Assembly: GCF_910592395.1 (NCBI RefSeq)
Contig: NC_088323.1
Coordinates: forward strand, 12,137,501 to 12,201,500
DNA length: 64,000 nucleotides
Direction of reading: 5' to 3'
Origin: Lineus longissimus
Taxonomy: Eukaryota > Nemertea > Pilidiophora > Heteronemertea > Lineidae
Shown: positions 1 through 11,854 of the stretch, piece after piece
Layout: every line of letters begins with the position of its first letter
How positions within the stretch are numbered: the first letter of the stretch is position 1
Program-made: the position numbers and the translations under genes
The notes under the pieces: generated by a model
Seen by the model: the letters and a program-made list of their open reading frames with translations, nothing else
The model's database searches: none
What the model was told of the DNA's origin: nothing

Positions 1-86
1 TGAATCATTTTTTCTAGTCCAATGCTGCCCTAAGACGTCATGTCATTTTTAAATTAACTTCATTGATCAATCATTTACAAATCATC

Positions 87-812
87 CTAGTCATCGGTGC
101 TCATTGCCAAGTTCAATTTGTCTCCATAACTGTAACTGGTATCAGAAGAAGGCCATGGTCCTTTCTTCACTATCTCACAGTATCCTATAAAAACACAGTC
201 ATTTGCAGCAGGCACATATCTACAAATTATTTTGGTTATTTTGATAGAATGAATTTCCGCCTTCTCGATAGCATTCGAAACTGCACTTATCCTGTCCTTT
301 GGCACGTAGCCAATGAGCCGGAACTCTCCTTGGATTTGAATTTTAATACCAAGTGCATTTTTATCCACAGGATTGTCAACTTCATTCTCAATTTTCGTCT
401 CTACTTCCTTCCCACGGTGAAATTTTAATGCCTCCTGACGTTCCTTCGTGAATGTTGATCCCTTTATCATAAATGTGATCGATCGGAATTCTTCTTCCTG
501 CTCATCCTTGTCACTTAGACTTCCAGTGTCACTGACAACCAGCTCACTCAAATCATCTTCAATGTCTGACATATCTGAACCAGAAGAATCGACCATAACA
601 GTAGCCTGCTTTACTGCAACAGTTTTCCCTTCCACCATGCAATTGCAGCCATCCTCCAGATCGGCATTTGGCAGGCCAAATATTGGCTTGGCATCGCTTG
701 GTTTTCCTTTTAAGAATGGCCCAGGAGCACTAGGCAGAATGTCGAAGTCGACAATCAGGACAGCTTCGCAGACGTCATCCTTGTCATCACCCACAGGTTT
801 TTCACCAGCGAA
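87..812 (-). CDS. HIRAN-like domain protein, terminal exon
   Basis: Last coding exon of a minus-strand gene, read from a splice acceptor (TTTCAG, just above 812) to a stop at 87-89. The listed GTG-type start is not real, because the frame is open to the acceptor. The first half is acidic and low in complexity, with Ser/Asp/Glu runs around residues 60-105. The second half carries a HIRAN-like signature: NPVDKNALGIKI followed by IGYVPKD, then an Ile/Lys-rich stretch and a GPWPSS tail. HIRAN domains bind DNA ends or damaged DNA in helicase-type proteins. Stand-alone forms like this are common, uncharacterised proteins in marine invertebrates. Upstream exons were not identified. The fold call is family-based; the function is unknown. 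Confidence 0.7.
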   Translation of the reverse strand, partial: FAGEKPVGDDKDDVCEAVLIVDFDILPSAPGPFLKGKPSDAKPIFGLPNADLEDGCNCMVEGKTVAVKQATVMVDSSGSDMSDIEDDLSELVVSDTGSLSDKDEQEEEFRSITFMIKGSTFTKERQEALKFHRGKEVETKIENEVDNPVDKNALGIKIQIQGEFRLIGYVPKDRISAVSNAIEKAEIHSIKITKIICRYVPAANDCVFIGYCEIVKKGPWPSSDTSYSYGDKLNLAMSTDD

Positions 813-1914
813 CTGAAATTAGAAATGAGTTATGTGGAATGAAACAATGGGTTTGTGAACTCGCATGTCAACTGTCATTGAACATAATTTCTTTCACATG
901 AAGCCTTGTAAGTCAATTAATATTGTATCAATTGATACATGTATCATGTATGATGTAGCAATCATTTGAATGATGACCAGAAGAATTGCTTATGGTTTGT
1001 AAATAAACTTTCAAATTGTCTTGTCTCAACAACTCTCGACTTCTTCAGTTACTCTGCTGTAGGCCTACCAAGTTCTTCATTTTTCAAATGGCAAATGCAG
1101 TCTCCTGACATGTCACTTTGGATTGAGGAGCTTGCCTTGCCCGGAGGGTACACAGTCTTCTGATCCAAAGGCAAGTGTAGTGAAGTTGTATTTTAGTGTA
1201 CATGTATGTATGTAGATCTATGTACATTGCATGTGTGTATAACAAACAACAGGAAAAACCCGAGATTTCACCAACTACCAACTCGTCACTTTGATTAGAG
1301 ATGGGGTCCATTGTTTTCCAATATTTCGTAATTTTTCGGTCACGGAAAACAGCACAAGATAGCGGGTAAACAGACTATCTGAATAAGCAATATGTCCAGG
1401 TGACACTGAAACTACGTAGGATGGACAAGACATCATCGGAATTCGTTCTATTACTGGCAATATACAATAAACTTGAAGAATATCGCTCGTCAATTTCGAT
1501 GAATTTCCAGGAGATGTTGATACTCAGCGATCATGATCACGTGACAAGTTGTCCGATCCTCCTTGGGTGCAACCATGTTTTAAAAGCGGGTGTGGGACAT
1601 CATGTATTTAAAAATCGTCTACTAGGACATACAGGACAATGTCGGCGGAGACAGTTGTGACATTTCATTGCAGATAAAGCAAACGTCCTCTTCTTCTCGA
1701 TTTACGTACTTTACTTCAAAAAAGTCAGTTTTAACGCTACTAAATCCAGATCCAGTCACGTGATTTCTAGTAACTGCCAAACTCGACCCAGTGCCAGAAC
1801 GCGAGTTTTTTTTCCTATACGTTTGGGGCAGTACAGTGTACATTTATACACAGAGTCTTAACCAATCAGAGTTCGACTTTGAATGACGTCAGTATGCATG
1901 CACGTGCATGTTGT
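813..1914. other. non-coding stretch between two minus-strand genes
   Basis: No convincing exon or RNA gene seen. Short open frames here show no recognisable motif or splice context. It probably contains the intron and 5' part of the HIRAN-like gene. Confidence 0.5.
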
Positions 1915-4900
1915 TTACAATGAAGAAGCACGTTCGGCTAGTGCCCTCACCTGAGCCAAGGCTGTCTCTCCCGATGTCGCGCCTTTTGCCTGTTTCAGCT
2001 TCTTTAGTTCAGCTTCCAGTGAGTCTAGGCGTGACCCCGCCTCGTCGTCCCCATCGGCCGCCGCCTGAAATGTAATAAACCGCACTGTCATAAAACATGC
2101 CCAGCAAATGCGCCCACCCTGCATTAGCCAAATTCAAATTCCAATTATATTCGTTGACTTCAAACATGCCCTAGTAGGCTGCCGAGTAAAAAATATACAT
2201 GTATACATACACGATAGCAAAATGAAATTCTGCAAACTCAGCCAGGCGCCGTCGAAACCCGCCAGAATATTACCTGTACGGTCATTACAGTCGCAATGGC
2301 CCCCGACCGCTTTATAGCAGTGGAACAAGGGTTCATCCGAAAATATTTTTCTTCTCCCTAAGACAAACAAACCTGACAAACGTCTGTCGGCCTCGAACAT
2401 TGTTGTTATCATAACTTGCGCTAGGTATGTTAGTATTGCAGTAGCCTACCCTCTTAGTAGCAGTTTTTTCTACCACTGCTGGAGCCGCTCCCTTGGCTTT
2501 TGCCGCCGCCGTCACCACCGGTGCAGTCACCTTCTGAGACCCATTCGCGTACCGTATCGCCACGTGGCAGACTAGTCGTCTCGACCACAGGCAATCATCC
2601 AAGTGTGCCATGCCTACCACCACCTGCAATGAAAATATACCGCACTAAACTGTCATGTGATATACCCCGTGGTCAGTCGAGGCCTCCAACTCCGCCTAGG
2701 CCTACGGCACATATTCTATCATATTCTTAACAAGAGGCCCAAGGGCCTGGCGCTCAGCTGAGTTAATATCATTAATATCTTCCCGGTGTTTAGTTCATTA
2801 TGCATGAAAATGGCATGCTCCATGGTATTTGATATCCTTTTGCGTTCACTACAGTACCAATGTTTTTGGTTGACATAATTATGCCACTGTTCATTCCTCA
2901 ATCCTGACCATAATTCGGGTGAAATCATCGTATGAAAATATTTACCAAAACATGAAGTTTATGCCATGAATGAGGATACTCATTGTCATAGCCTCGTTTA
3001 CAAGTACGATGTATTTTCCTGCGAATATTCAAAACTGCTTGGCTCCTTGCCAGTTAAATAACATGTGACTATACACAAAATAGAAAACTTTGATGGAAAT
3101 TGTAAATCATTTTTTTATCTATCAGGGGAAACAAGCTGATGATGATCAAATAAATCATTCATGAGAAATCGTTTTGTTGCTGAAGCTTGCATGACGAAGT
3201 TAATGCTAAACCTTTTCTTGTGCTCTACTGCGCCACCGTAGTTTTCTATTTAGACCAGCGATGACATCATTTCTGGTGATTCCCTACGTTGTCCAATGAG
3301 CGCTTTTTAAAATGTGCCATTTGGTATTGTACAGTATGCAATGTATTTTTTTCAGCGCTGCCAGTTGCCGAACAGAATGCCGTAGCTCCCTCAATTTCTA
3401 ATCAATTTTTATGGGAGTGACATTATTGTATTGCTTAGAATGTCTACGTTTTACTCATGAAAGAATCGTAGAACTAAAACATAATAGGCGAACAGAATCA
3501 TGCCGATTCACTGCACATACTGCGGGAATTCTCCACTTCAAAATACATCGGCGATGTCATCGCGAACAGAGCATGCACTTCCGATATCGTTTTCACAGAA
3601 ATGTGGCCAAATTTTCAAGAACTAATTTCTGAATTTAGTCCCTAAAGACCTTATGACTACCACTGAAACGAACTAGTGATAATATCGCCTACCAGACTAC
3701 TTTTTAACCAGAAAATTGGGTACTTGAGTGTCATTGAGCTCCAAGATTATTGCACATGGCGTAAACAACATGCCGCCATTTTGTCTCCGCTTCGGTATTT
3801 CGTACGCCGCTTATAGTGCACCTTCTCAATTAAAACCAACATAATAAGGCCTTACATCGTTGATTGAATAGGAACACCACACAAAACACAATAAAGATGG
3901 GGTACAATCGATTACGAAGCTGAAGTGAACAGTGATTTATTCCTGGAGCTACTGCTTTTGTTGTGTAGCTGCCATGTTTTGAGAACTGCCAAATAGGAGA
4001 CTTCATTGATGGCTGACGTCATCGGGCGGGAATTTGAATCGGCAGAAATAATTAAAAGGCAGGTAGCGCCCTCTCCTGTTAAAATTTTGAACTTTTTCTC
4101 AATAAAATAGATTTTCAAGAATTTTATCTTAATATAAGAGCATATTTCGACTAATTCTGCTGCTCCTAGGCCGATATAGGCCAGTTTCCTTCATGCACTC
4201 TCGCTCGCAGGAAGTAGGTTGAATGGCGACAAATTTTGTTTTGAAAGTAGAGTTTGACCAGAAGTATCCAGAAATGCAAAATTGAAGTCTCTAGGTCTTA
4301 CGGTTACAAAATGTGCACCATGGGTTTAACGGACGGATGGATGGATGGACAGACGGACGCCACTGAACAACTTATTTGACAAGCTCGGCTGACTTAGTCA
4401 GCTGAGCTAAAAACTGTGATGTCCTGGCCCTGACGACCCGTTTTGTTCGCCTACTCGAACTCACTCGGTGCCGCTGCGGTGTCCACGTGTGACCCATTTT
4501 ACTGTGGACCCCTTCCAAACATGAGAAAGACCTCCTCTCTCATGGAATCCCCATTGGTGTCGCGTTGACACCCCTCTACCCGCCAATGAAGGAGGACTGG
4601 GGGGGGGGGGGTTGACCCCACAAATGGGCTCAAGAATTGTAAAATCGTTACCCACCAGTGTAGCAGGAATGGCACTCCCTCTGTAATCATAGCCCCTAAG
4701 TTTTTACGACGGAATAAGACTGACCCCCAACTGTGTCCTATCGACTGACTTTGATTCTTGTCATAGAATCTGTTAAATTGGGACCCACCTTCCTGGATCC
4801 ACCGTTCCTTCTACATCGGCGCTCCACCAGAGAAAAAAGAAAATAACGTAAAAAACCTCCCTTACCGAGATCTCCGAACCGGTGAGCGCCTTGAATCTGT

Positions 4901-5147
4901 TCCCGAATTCTTCCACCGAAAAACTCTGTAGCCAGTGCTTCTCCGTAAACGAGGCCATCGATTTAGGCCTGGCCTTGAGGTCCGCGCCGTCCCCTATGAC
5001 TTGCAACTGCATCAGTAATTTTAACATATCCCTCCCGATCAGGGAACACCCCTGCCGTAACCACAGGCCCTGCTTTTCCGACACTGTTCCCGAGGGTCCG
5101 GTCAGCGGCTCCTGTGACCCTGATGGTTCAGTATCTGAAGACGCCAT
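1915..5147 (-). CDS. three-exon gene of unknown function with C-terminal coiled coil
   Basis: Gene model from splice signals: exon 1 5147-4866 (ATG at 5147-5145 in AAAATGGCG), exon 2 2623-2450, exon 3 2064-1915 ending in TAA. All junctions are phase 0 with good signals (TCG|GTAAGG, TTGCAG|GTG, AGG|GTAGGC, TTTCAG|GCG). The product is about 201 aa: a Ser/Pro/Gly-rich start, a globular part in exons 1-2, an Ala/Val/Lys linker and a C-terminal heptad stretch (LDSLEAELKKLKQ). I do not recognise the family. Consistent phase, high GC and clean splice sites argue for a real gene. Intron 1 hosts the interspersed repeat at 2730-4413. Splicing between exons 1 and 2 is inferred across 2.2 kb, so another exon could be missed. 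Confidence 0.6.
2730..4413 (+). repeat. interspersed repeat with hairpin ends (family H), inside intron 1
   Basis: Begins with AACAAGAGGCCCAAGGGCC followed by a GCTCAGCTGAG palindrome. It ends after a GGAC/GGAT microsatellite (4330-4360) with a stem-loop (GCTCGGCTGA...TCAGCTGAGC) and CTAAAAA. The same two ends occur reversed at 63345 and 52157, so this is a dispersed family. No coding capacity seen. I cannot place it in a named class; the 3' hairpin plus CTAA is reminiscent of, but does not prove, a Helitron-like end. Confidence 0.6.
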
Positions 5148-7252
5148 TTTACCAGCAGTGTACTTCCAAATTAATTCGAACCGTACTGCACAAGAACGTT
5201 CTATTCTTTGCCAGCCGCAGAAAGCCCCCAAAAGACCTACTCCGATCACGTGTCAGGTTGTGCTGAGGACTACTTTATTGGCTACCCCCGTTAACCTCAT
5301 CGTCATCAGCCGAGGCCTGGGAAGCAAACACCCAAAATCGAGGCTGATGACACCAGATAACCTGCGGTGTTTGCCTGTACCCGTCGCAGTTCTACAGTCC
5401 TTTAGGCTATCAATATTGTCTCCCTTACCGCTCGATACATCGACCATGGGCTTGCTGCCCTACATAGGCCAACGCCTCGCAACCTCTTGCTCGGGTATTT
5501 CTAAATGAGGCCAACCATGCAGCCTTAGTTCACCCCGCCGTGCCGTGCCGTGTCTTTGACGTGCCCCAGAAAAGGCAATGAAACCAGATAATATGTCCCT
5601 GATCCAAATTTCTTGGCTTTCTTTCGTGCTCAGATGAGAACACCGCGCCATGTGTGCCATACTAGGCTGTTTCTGGGCACGCCGACCTGACGAAATCCAA
5701 GCCACATCCAAGCCACTAGCCCCTCGCGAAGACTGTATCTAAGCTCAACATCTTTTCACTCGATTATTGCCCCCCCCCCCCCCCAAGAACATTTTGTTAT
5801 TGGCAGTCACACAGACCCCTAGCTTGTTACACAACACATTCTGTTTATAAGCAATTCTGCACATAGCGCGAGTAACACAGGCCCTTTAAAGTTACCTCAA
5901 AACTACCCCTTCTCTAATGGGACTGGGACACCTAGTCCGCCACACAGCTTCACTCTATCGTGCCACACAGGCCGGCAATACTTTTAGGCCATCACACAGC
6001 TACAGCTCTCCACACAGGCCCTTTAAAGTTACCACAAACCGACCCCTTCTCTAATGGGTCTGGGACACCCAGTCCCGCCACACAGTTTTCCCTTGTCACG
6101 CCACACAGGCTGGAATGATGGGCAAATTTAGTGTACTGGTCAGAGACTGCTGAAGCTTGACCGGCGTCGCCGCTTCCTTGCAGAAGACTGGTTTGATTGC
6201 ATTCAGTACCAACCCTTCAGGTAACTTCCATAGCAGTGTGTCTGGTCCACAAACCTTTCTTTGCAAAGTAATTTGATACCGGGTAGGTACTCTGCCAAGT
6301 GTTGGCCGCTGAGGGAGACTACTCTATTCTCACCAAGCAATTTGTTTATCTTGGCCCGTTGTTGACAGGTGTGTTGGTATCTAAACTGAGTTGGTCAATG
6401 GTAATGACCTCAAAATAGGTCTATTTCTGGTGTTTTGAGTGATACCAGATTGCATTCCTGTGTCTGAAGATGCTGTGTAGTGGGCATTTGGTCAGTTGTA
6501 TCCTGTATACTAAATAGAAGAAGAACTCTGGCAGATACTTGTGACAAATTCATAGAGCTGGTACAGGATCGACCAGGGATATGGGATGTCACGACTAAAG
6601 AATAAAAGAACAAGCATATCAAATCCCTAAATAAATTCGAAATTGCCCTTCTCTTCCTCTGAACAAGCACTGTCAGCATATCAACAGTAGCCATCTTTGT
6701 ATTTTCCCTCCAGAATCATCAAGGTCGAGGGGATTTTATTCTTGGGTAGACCATCGCAGATGCATGGATTCAATTAAAATAGAGAGTTAGATGTTAGTCT
6801 GTCTGTGCACTGTTTAGATACTTGACCAACTTGGCATGATCTGCCTTCAATACTTGGTGACCTGGAACTTTAAACAGTGTGTAGTCTGTGTCCGCCTTCG
6901 CCTTCTTCCTGGTATCATTATTATTCCCAGGTCCATGTGACCCATGTAACTTCCTTGTTCAATAAAGTAGTCAGATTGCATTTAGAATTTACAGTACACA
7001 CTTCGTTGACTCCTTCTTTATCCGAACCCTATTTCCACGTGCTTACGCACAAATATCAGGATTGTGTAGGTGATCGATGAGGATACAAGTATAGTTAGGA
7101 CGGACTGTGTTTCATTTGCAGACCAAAATGATATTTTGATGCCTTGTGTAACAAGAAAACATAATTTCTAAAATTTACAAGACGAAGTCTCACCAAGGAA
7201 TATTTATCAGGAGATTGAACACGACAACACCAACCAATCCCTTGAAAAACGA
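5148..7252. other. gene-free stretch with a tandem duplication
   Basis: No supported gene. A C tract lies near 5770-5784. A ~100-bp segment (about 5879-5979) is repeated at about 6016-6116, both starting GGCCCTTTAAAGTTACC and containing CCCCTTCTCTAATGGG. The rest shows nothing recognisable. Confidence 0.5.
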
Positions 7253-7894
7253 ATGAAAATCCCACAAGCTCAAGGAGGAGATTGGAAGATAGAAATATTG
7301 AAGTACATCGCAGCTTATCGAGCTAAGCCACACCCATCCACTGGCAAAAGCCCTGCTAAGCTCCTGTTTGGCAGAAAGTTAAGGACGAAGATTCCGGAGT
7401 TGGGACATGGTGTAGGCGATGACCTTGAGATACGAGATCGAGATGCTGAGCTGAAAGGGAAGGCAAAGCTGTACGCAGATAAACGTAGGAACGCATCGGA
7501 ATCCGACATTGAGGTGGGAGAGATCGAATTGGTCAAGCAAGATCGGATGATCAAAATGGACCCGCCATTTCGACCGGAGCCGTACACTGTACTTCGAAAG
7601 ATGGGAAGCAAAGTTACCGTGGAGTCACCAGCTGGCGTACGTCACGATCGCAATCTATCGTTCGTGAAGCGCTACAATACGCCTAACATTACGATTGATG
7701 ACGAGATCACGGAGGAACCGGAACCTACACAGGTTAACGAGCAGCCAACTGTGCAGAATCGGGCCGAAGTTGGGCCGACAACACTTCTCGAGACGAAATC
7801 ACCGGACATTCCGAAAACACCAGTTGTGGTACAGCAAAGGCCAACTAGGGCTAGAAACCAACCTCCTAGGTTGAAGGACTATGTTCTGTCCTAA
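7253..7894 (+). pseudogene. Gypsy-1: Ty3/gypsy integrase C-terminal fragment
   Basis: 213-residue open frame matching the end of a retrotransposon polyprotein. It starts in the last part of the integrase catalytic domain (AAYRAKPHPSTGKSPAKLLFG), then has the basic linker and a C-terminal chromo/GPF-like segment ending in PPRLKDYVLS. The HHCC zinc domain and the DDE active site are absent upstream, so it is a 5'-truncated remnant. The layout equals the 3' end of Gypsy-2 (15162-15814), and both are followed by the same hairpin about 30 nt after the stop. Confidence 0.85.
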
Positions 7895-7925
7895 ACCATG
7901 TGTACTAATTAATGGTACCGTATAC

Positions 7926-7971
7926 ACAGATTAGTCCGGATGTAGGCGGATCGCTGTTCTAACTAATCTGT
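7926..7971 (+). promoter_or_regulatory. hairpin copy A with conserved loop core
   Basis: Arms ACAGATTAGT (7926-7935) and ACTAATCTGT (7962-7971) pair perfectly over 10 bp. They enclose a 26-nt loop whose core begins GGATGTAGGCGG and ends GCTGTTCT. Starts 31 nt after the Gypsy-1 pol stop. Same core and same loop length as copies at 9008 and 15841, with a different stem. Confidence 0.75.
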
Positions 7972-9007
7972 ATTGTAATCCTTAATGGATAGTCTATTTG
8001 TAATTATTATTACCCTGTGTTGAAAAACTAGAGCTGGCTACTGCCAGCGAACTCTCTGCCGAATCTGGGGGTACCTGCTATGTTGACAGGAAGTTTTTGG
8101 GGCATGGTTTTGAGGGAGGTACGTGCACTTATGTACATTTGGGATAGGTGATGACCACAAAATGAGTCTAAGATGAAGATGTTCATCGAAAATGTCTATC
8201 GAAAATAGTCCGGCTGGCACTCAGTGCTGCAACAATTTAGCAGGTCACAAAAATCTAGTTTTCTGGGCGGGCGAAAGTACAATATCCGAACAAAACACAA
8301 CATATAAAGGCTATTTTATTAAAAGCACAGTCTAGGCATAAAGAATATTTTGTACAGACTATTTTCATGCGAAATGGTCCGAGTATCGCGGACATTGACT
8401 AAATGGACCTACGAACTGGCGCTACACAAGATAACTGGGTTGTTTCACCCATGCTTTTTTGCCCTATTTTGGTAACAGTTTCTCCCTTAAATTCGTACAC
8501 CATTGGTCGTTACATCAATTCATCTTCATTTTACCAACTTTACGGCATATTCCTTGGGCATATTTAACCAAACCTGCATGGCTAAACAATAAATCTACTG
8601 AGGGCGAAACAACCACGCTGCAACGGCATTAGAGCGAAACTAAATCGCTGAGGGCGAAACGACCACGCTACAACGGCATGAGGCCGAAACGATCGTGAAG
8701 CATGTACATGTGCGAAACTTAAAATAGCATTTTTTGATTACTACGCGGTACGAAGATTTATATTCAGATTTTTATTTTTCGAAAGTCCGTAAATTCTGGG
8801 TAACACAGATGGACGCCGATTCAGAGTTATTAATATTCAGCATGCAATACAGTTAATAAATACGCCAGTGGAACTTGTGAAGTGAACACTCTGGGGAACT
8901 ACATGATGGAGGTGCGCTGTTCGGTCCGGCACAATGTTTACGACTTCACAGACTAACAGACGTCATTCCATACCACCATATAAACTCTCTGCTATAGGCA
9001 GAGAGTT
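7972..9007. other. non-coding Gypsy-1 3' region, possibly an insertion
   Basis: No gene. An 11-bp inverted repeat AACTCTCTGCC (8050-8060) and GGCAGAGAGTT (8997-9007) bounds most of it, and the right arm abuts hairpin copy B, so an inserted element is possible. No clear target-site duplication. A short direct repeat (CTGAGGGCGAAACRACCACG) occurs at about 8598 and 8652. Confidence 0.4.
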
Positions 9008-9055
9008 AACAAATTAGCAAGGATGCAGGCGGATCGCTGTTCTCGCTCATTTGTT
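9008..9055 (+). promoter_or_regulatory. hairpin copy B with conserved loop core
   Basis: Arms AACAAATTAGC (9008-9018) and GCTCATTTGTT (9045-9055) pair at 10 of 11 positions around a 26-nt loop. The core differs from copy A only at one pyrimidine (GGATGCAGG). Lies 263 nt upstream of the candidate LTR at 9319. Confidence 0.7.
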
Positions 9056-9318
9056 CCCTACCCCTATTTTAAATGATCGTTACGGGTTTGAGTGATTATG
9101 AGTTGACTGTTTTCTGGACTATTAGTGTTCATGTTATTTGGAGTTGGACAATCATAAGTCAATCAGTATTCACGTACCATTTCGAGTTTAAGTAGTTTGA
9201 ATTATAACTTTAGAGTTTGAGACGACCCCTCCAAACCTGAGTTGAGTTAAAACTAGGACATTCTTGGTTTGGACTTTCTTTATCTAATTACTAAAGTAAT
9301 TAAGTATTAAGGGAGGGA

Positions 9319-9484
9319 TGTCGTGTTGTGGTTATTTAGAGACACGCTGTATATAAATAGTGGTCGCGTTAAATGTTCTCGTGTATGACGCTAATGCTGC
9401 GGATCTTCAATGGCGCTGAAGCCGATCGATTTAGAGTGAATAAAAAACCACTGCATAGAAGTATCAACTAGTTATTGTGATACA
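9319..9484 (+). repeat. candidate 3' LTR of Gypsy-1
   Basis: Follows a polypurine tract (AAGGGAGGGA, 9309-9318) and starts TGTCGTGTTG. It holds a TATA box (TATATAAATA, 9350) and an AATAAA signal near 9439, and ends GATACA, the TG...CA form of an LTR. No 5' partner is present in the window, so the call rests on these signals alone. Confidence 0.5.
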
Positions 9485-11333
9485 TGACACCATCCATCAA
9501 CTGAATGTGAAAGTCTTTGTCACATCCATCGTACTTATGCAGATATAAATAATTCAGAAGTACTACTACTATTTCTCACTCAAGGCGATGATGACACTGA
9601 TGAGAACTGGTATATTACATCAATATGATTTATGTTGGCCTACATGTACAAAATTTCTAAATTGTGTCAGAAATATGAACACTTAGTGAACATATTTCAA
9701 CAACAGAAACTGATACAACAGAGAAAACATTCTGAAAATAAAGCTGGAAAATGGTTTGCTCGAGTACTGGCCAGTTGCAAAAGCAGAATGAAATTGAACA
9801 GCACTCATGATGATGCTACATGCACAGTTGATCAAAATAACAGTAAAGATTACTTAGTAATGGGTAAAATGCAAAAATAGCATGCATATACATATAGAAC
9901 TTTGACTAATGGTGTCAAATACTTACTGTTGTTATGACTCCTCCCTCTGGGAGCTGGAGTCAGTATTGTTTTCGCTCAGGTTTCTCGTCCAATCACGTGA
10001 CCTCTCCAACACTCGATAATGCACTCTTTTCGTCCACGTTTTAGGCCAATCTTCGGCATGAACATGAAATCTAATAAGCGCAGTAGTTAAATCAGATGTT
10101 TCTCTCGCCTTGAAAACATTCCTGGGTAAAATCCATTGAGATTAGCCGAGTTAATCTACTTTTTCCGTGCTTAAAATCTCTGCCGCTGAATTCTATAAAT
10201 AGAAACTATTAACATTGCGGCAGTGTTGTTCCCATTGTGCGCTCTCCCACTTCCACTTCACACCATGTCAGGAAGTTTTACGGAGAGGGAGGGCGTGCGG
10301 TAAGAAGAATGGCCAAAATGACGTCACGTTTTCCTGGCAATGCCTCTTGCCAGACCAGTCAAGCATTGGGAAAGCATCTTTAATTCAGACAATGTTAGAA
10401 CTAGAAAAACGAATATGTTAATTTGCAAAAGTAAAAGCAGATTTCACCACTAACCAGTCAAATCGGAATACGACGGCGCAAAATGTTCTCGCTTTCCTCC
10501 TGTTAAAAAAACCTTGTTCCCGCACTCCTATTTTAATTTATGCCCAGGAATATGATATGATCTGTTTTCACTTGTTTGTAATTATATGGTATTCATATAA
10601 TGAGATAAATAGTAGTGTTCGTGATATTATTTGTCGAGAAATGGAATCTTATTAGAGTCGCGCAGTCAGGTCAGAACCTGAATGCGCAGAGGAAAGTAGT
10701 TCTATCTTTTCATGCATATCTTAGGTCGATGATATGTGCAAGCTAGGTCGGGCCTCCACTATTGTCTGAGGTGTGAATGCTTTCTTTACATCTTTTACCA
10801 AACCGGGGCATATGAGATTGAAGGAAACCTCCGAAACCTGACCTGACCAGATCATGGCCATGTGCGAATAATCCACCTAGATCTACATCAGCAGCAGCAA
10901 ACAAAGTTTTTTGCAAGGTTAGTATTTTTCCAGTGTTTTTAGTGTTTTCAGTAGAATGTCATTAAATACGATGGGCATTTATAAATATGATCGTTGCGGT
11001 TCGTACTGAATGCTATTTGACCGTGAATTGATGACTGAATGGCCTGCTGTTGGTCGGCAAACGAAAATGATGATGACCAGGTGGTGATGACCTAGGCTAC
11101 TCATGTAGGCCTACATAGGCATGTACATAACAATGCATGGGGATGGCGGCTCGCTCACAGCACAGCATGACTGCAGTTCTAACTTTTTCCTTACGACTTC
11201 ATGCATGCCTGCCATTTACGTCTACATTATTTACAGGCTTTGTCTGTTTTTGCAGGGGTCTCACTGTGTATGTAACTGACAAACCTGAAATGAATAGACA
11301 GATAGGCCTAGTCAGAGTTGAGCCTACATGCCT
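9485..11333. other. gene-free stretch
   Basis: Two short open frames (9632-9880 and 10215-10421) have no recognisable motif or splice context. No RNA gene or repeat structure was identified. Confidence 0.5.
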
Positions 11334-11490
11334 ATAAGTAAATGTCACTGTCCTTTCGGGTCACTGTGCAAAAATTACTGGGTGGATTTCTTCAAAATTT
11401 GGTTTTTCTTGAATCTAATTTCGGGACCCAAGAGGATTTTCATATTTCAGTAACCATGGTTACAAAATCATTTTTTTTGTATGTATTCGT

Positions 11491-11604
11491 TGTAGTAACC
11501 AACAGATAATCTCTACAGCGCTTATGTCAATAACTATACTTGTGCGCATGCGTAATAAAGCATTTGTCTCTCATCACAGAATCCCATGTTCCCGTGCTGT
11601 ATTA
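11491..11604 (+). repeat. Gypsy-2 5' LTR
   Basis: Direct repeat of 16363-16468. Contains GTAATAAAG as the likely poly(A) signal. The end is set from the TTCGT target duplication; the terminus is not a canonical CA. Confidence 0.8.
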
Positions 11605-11605
11605 T

Positions 11606-11617
11606 TGGCGACGAGGA
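11606..11617 (+). other. Gypsy-2 primer binding site
   Basis: TGGCGACGAGGA lies 1 nt after the LTR and is complementary to the 3' end, CCA included, of animal serine tRNA of the GCT type. tRNA identity is from general knowledge of tRNA-Ser acceptor stems. Confidence 0.65.
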
Positions 11618-11854
11618 GTAAAAATATCGAAAATAAGCATGGAAGCCAGCAAGAAATTATAATCAAACTAGTTACGATGGTAAATTAGTATCTATAGAAC
11701 ATATCTAGCAAGAGACCACTGCATGGCATCGGTTCTATTCCGATAAAAAGCAGCTTGGAAGCAGGCCATCCCAGTCGACCGAGCTTTCGGATCAGGGGAA
11801 AGCAGCCACGCCGCCCGCACTCTTGAGGTCACGTGATCAAATTGGCGGGAAAGC

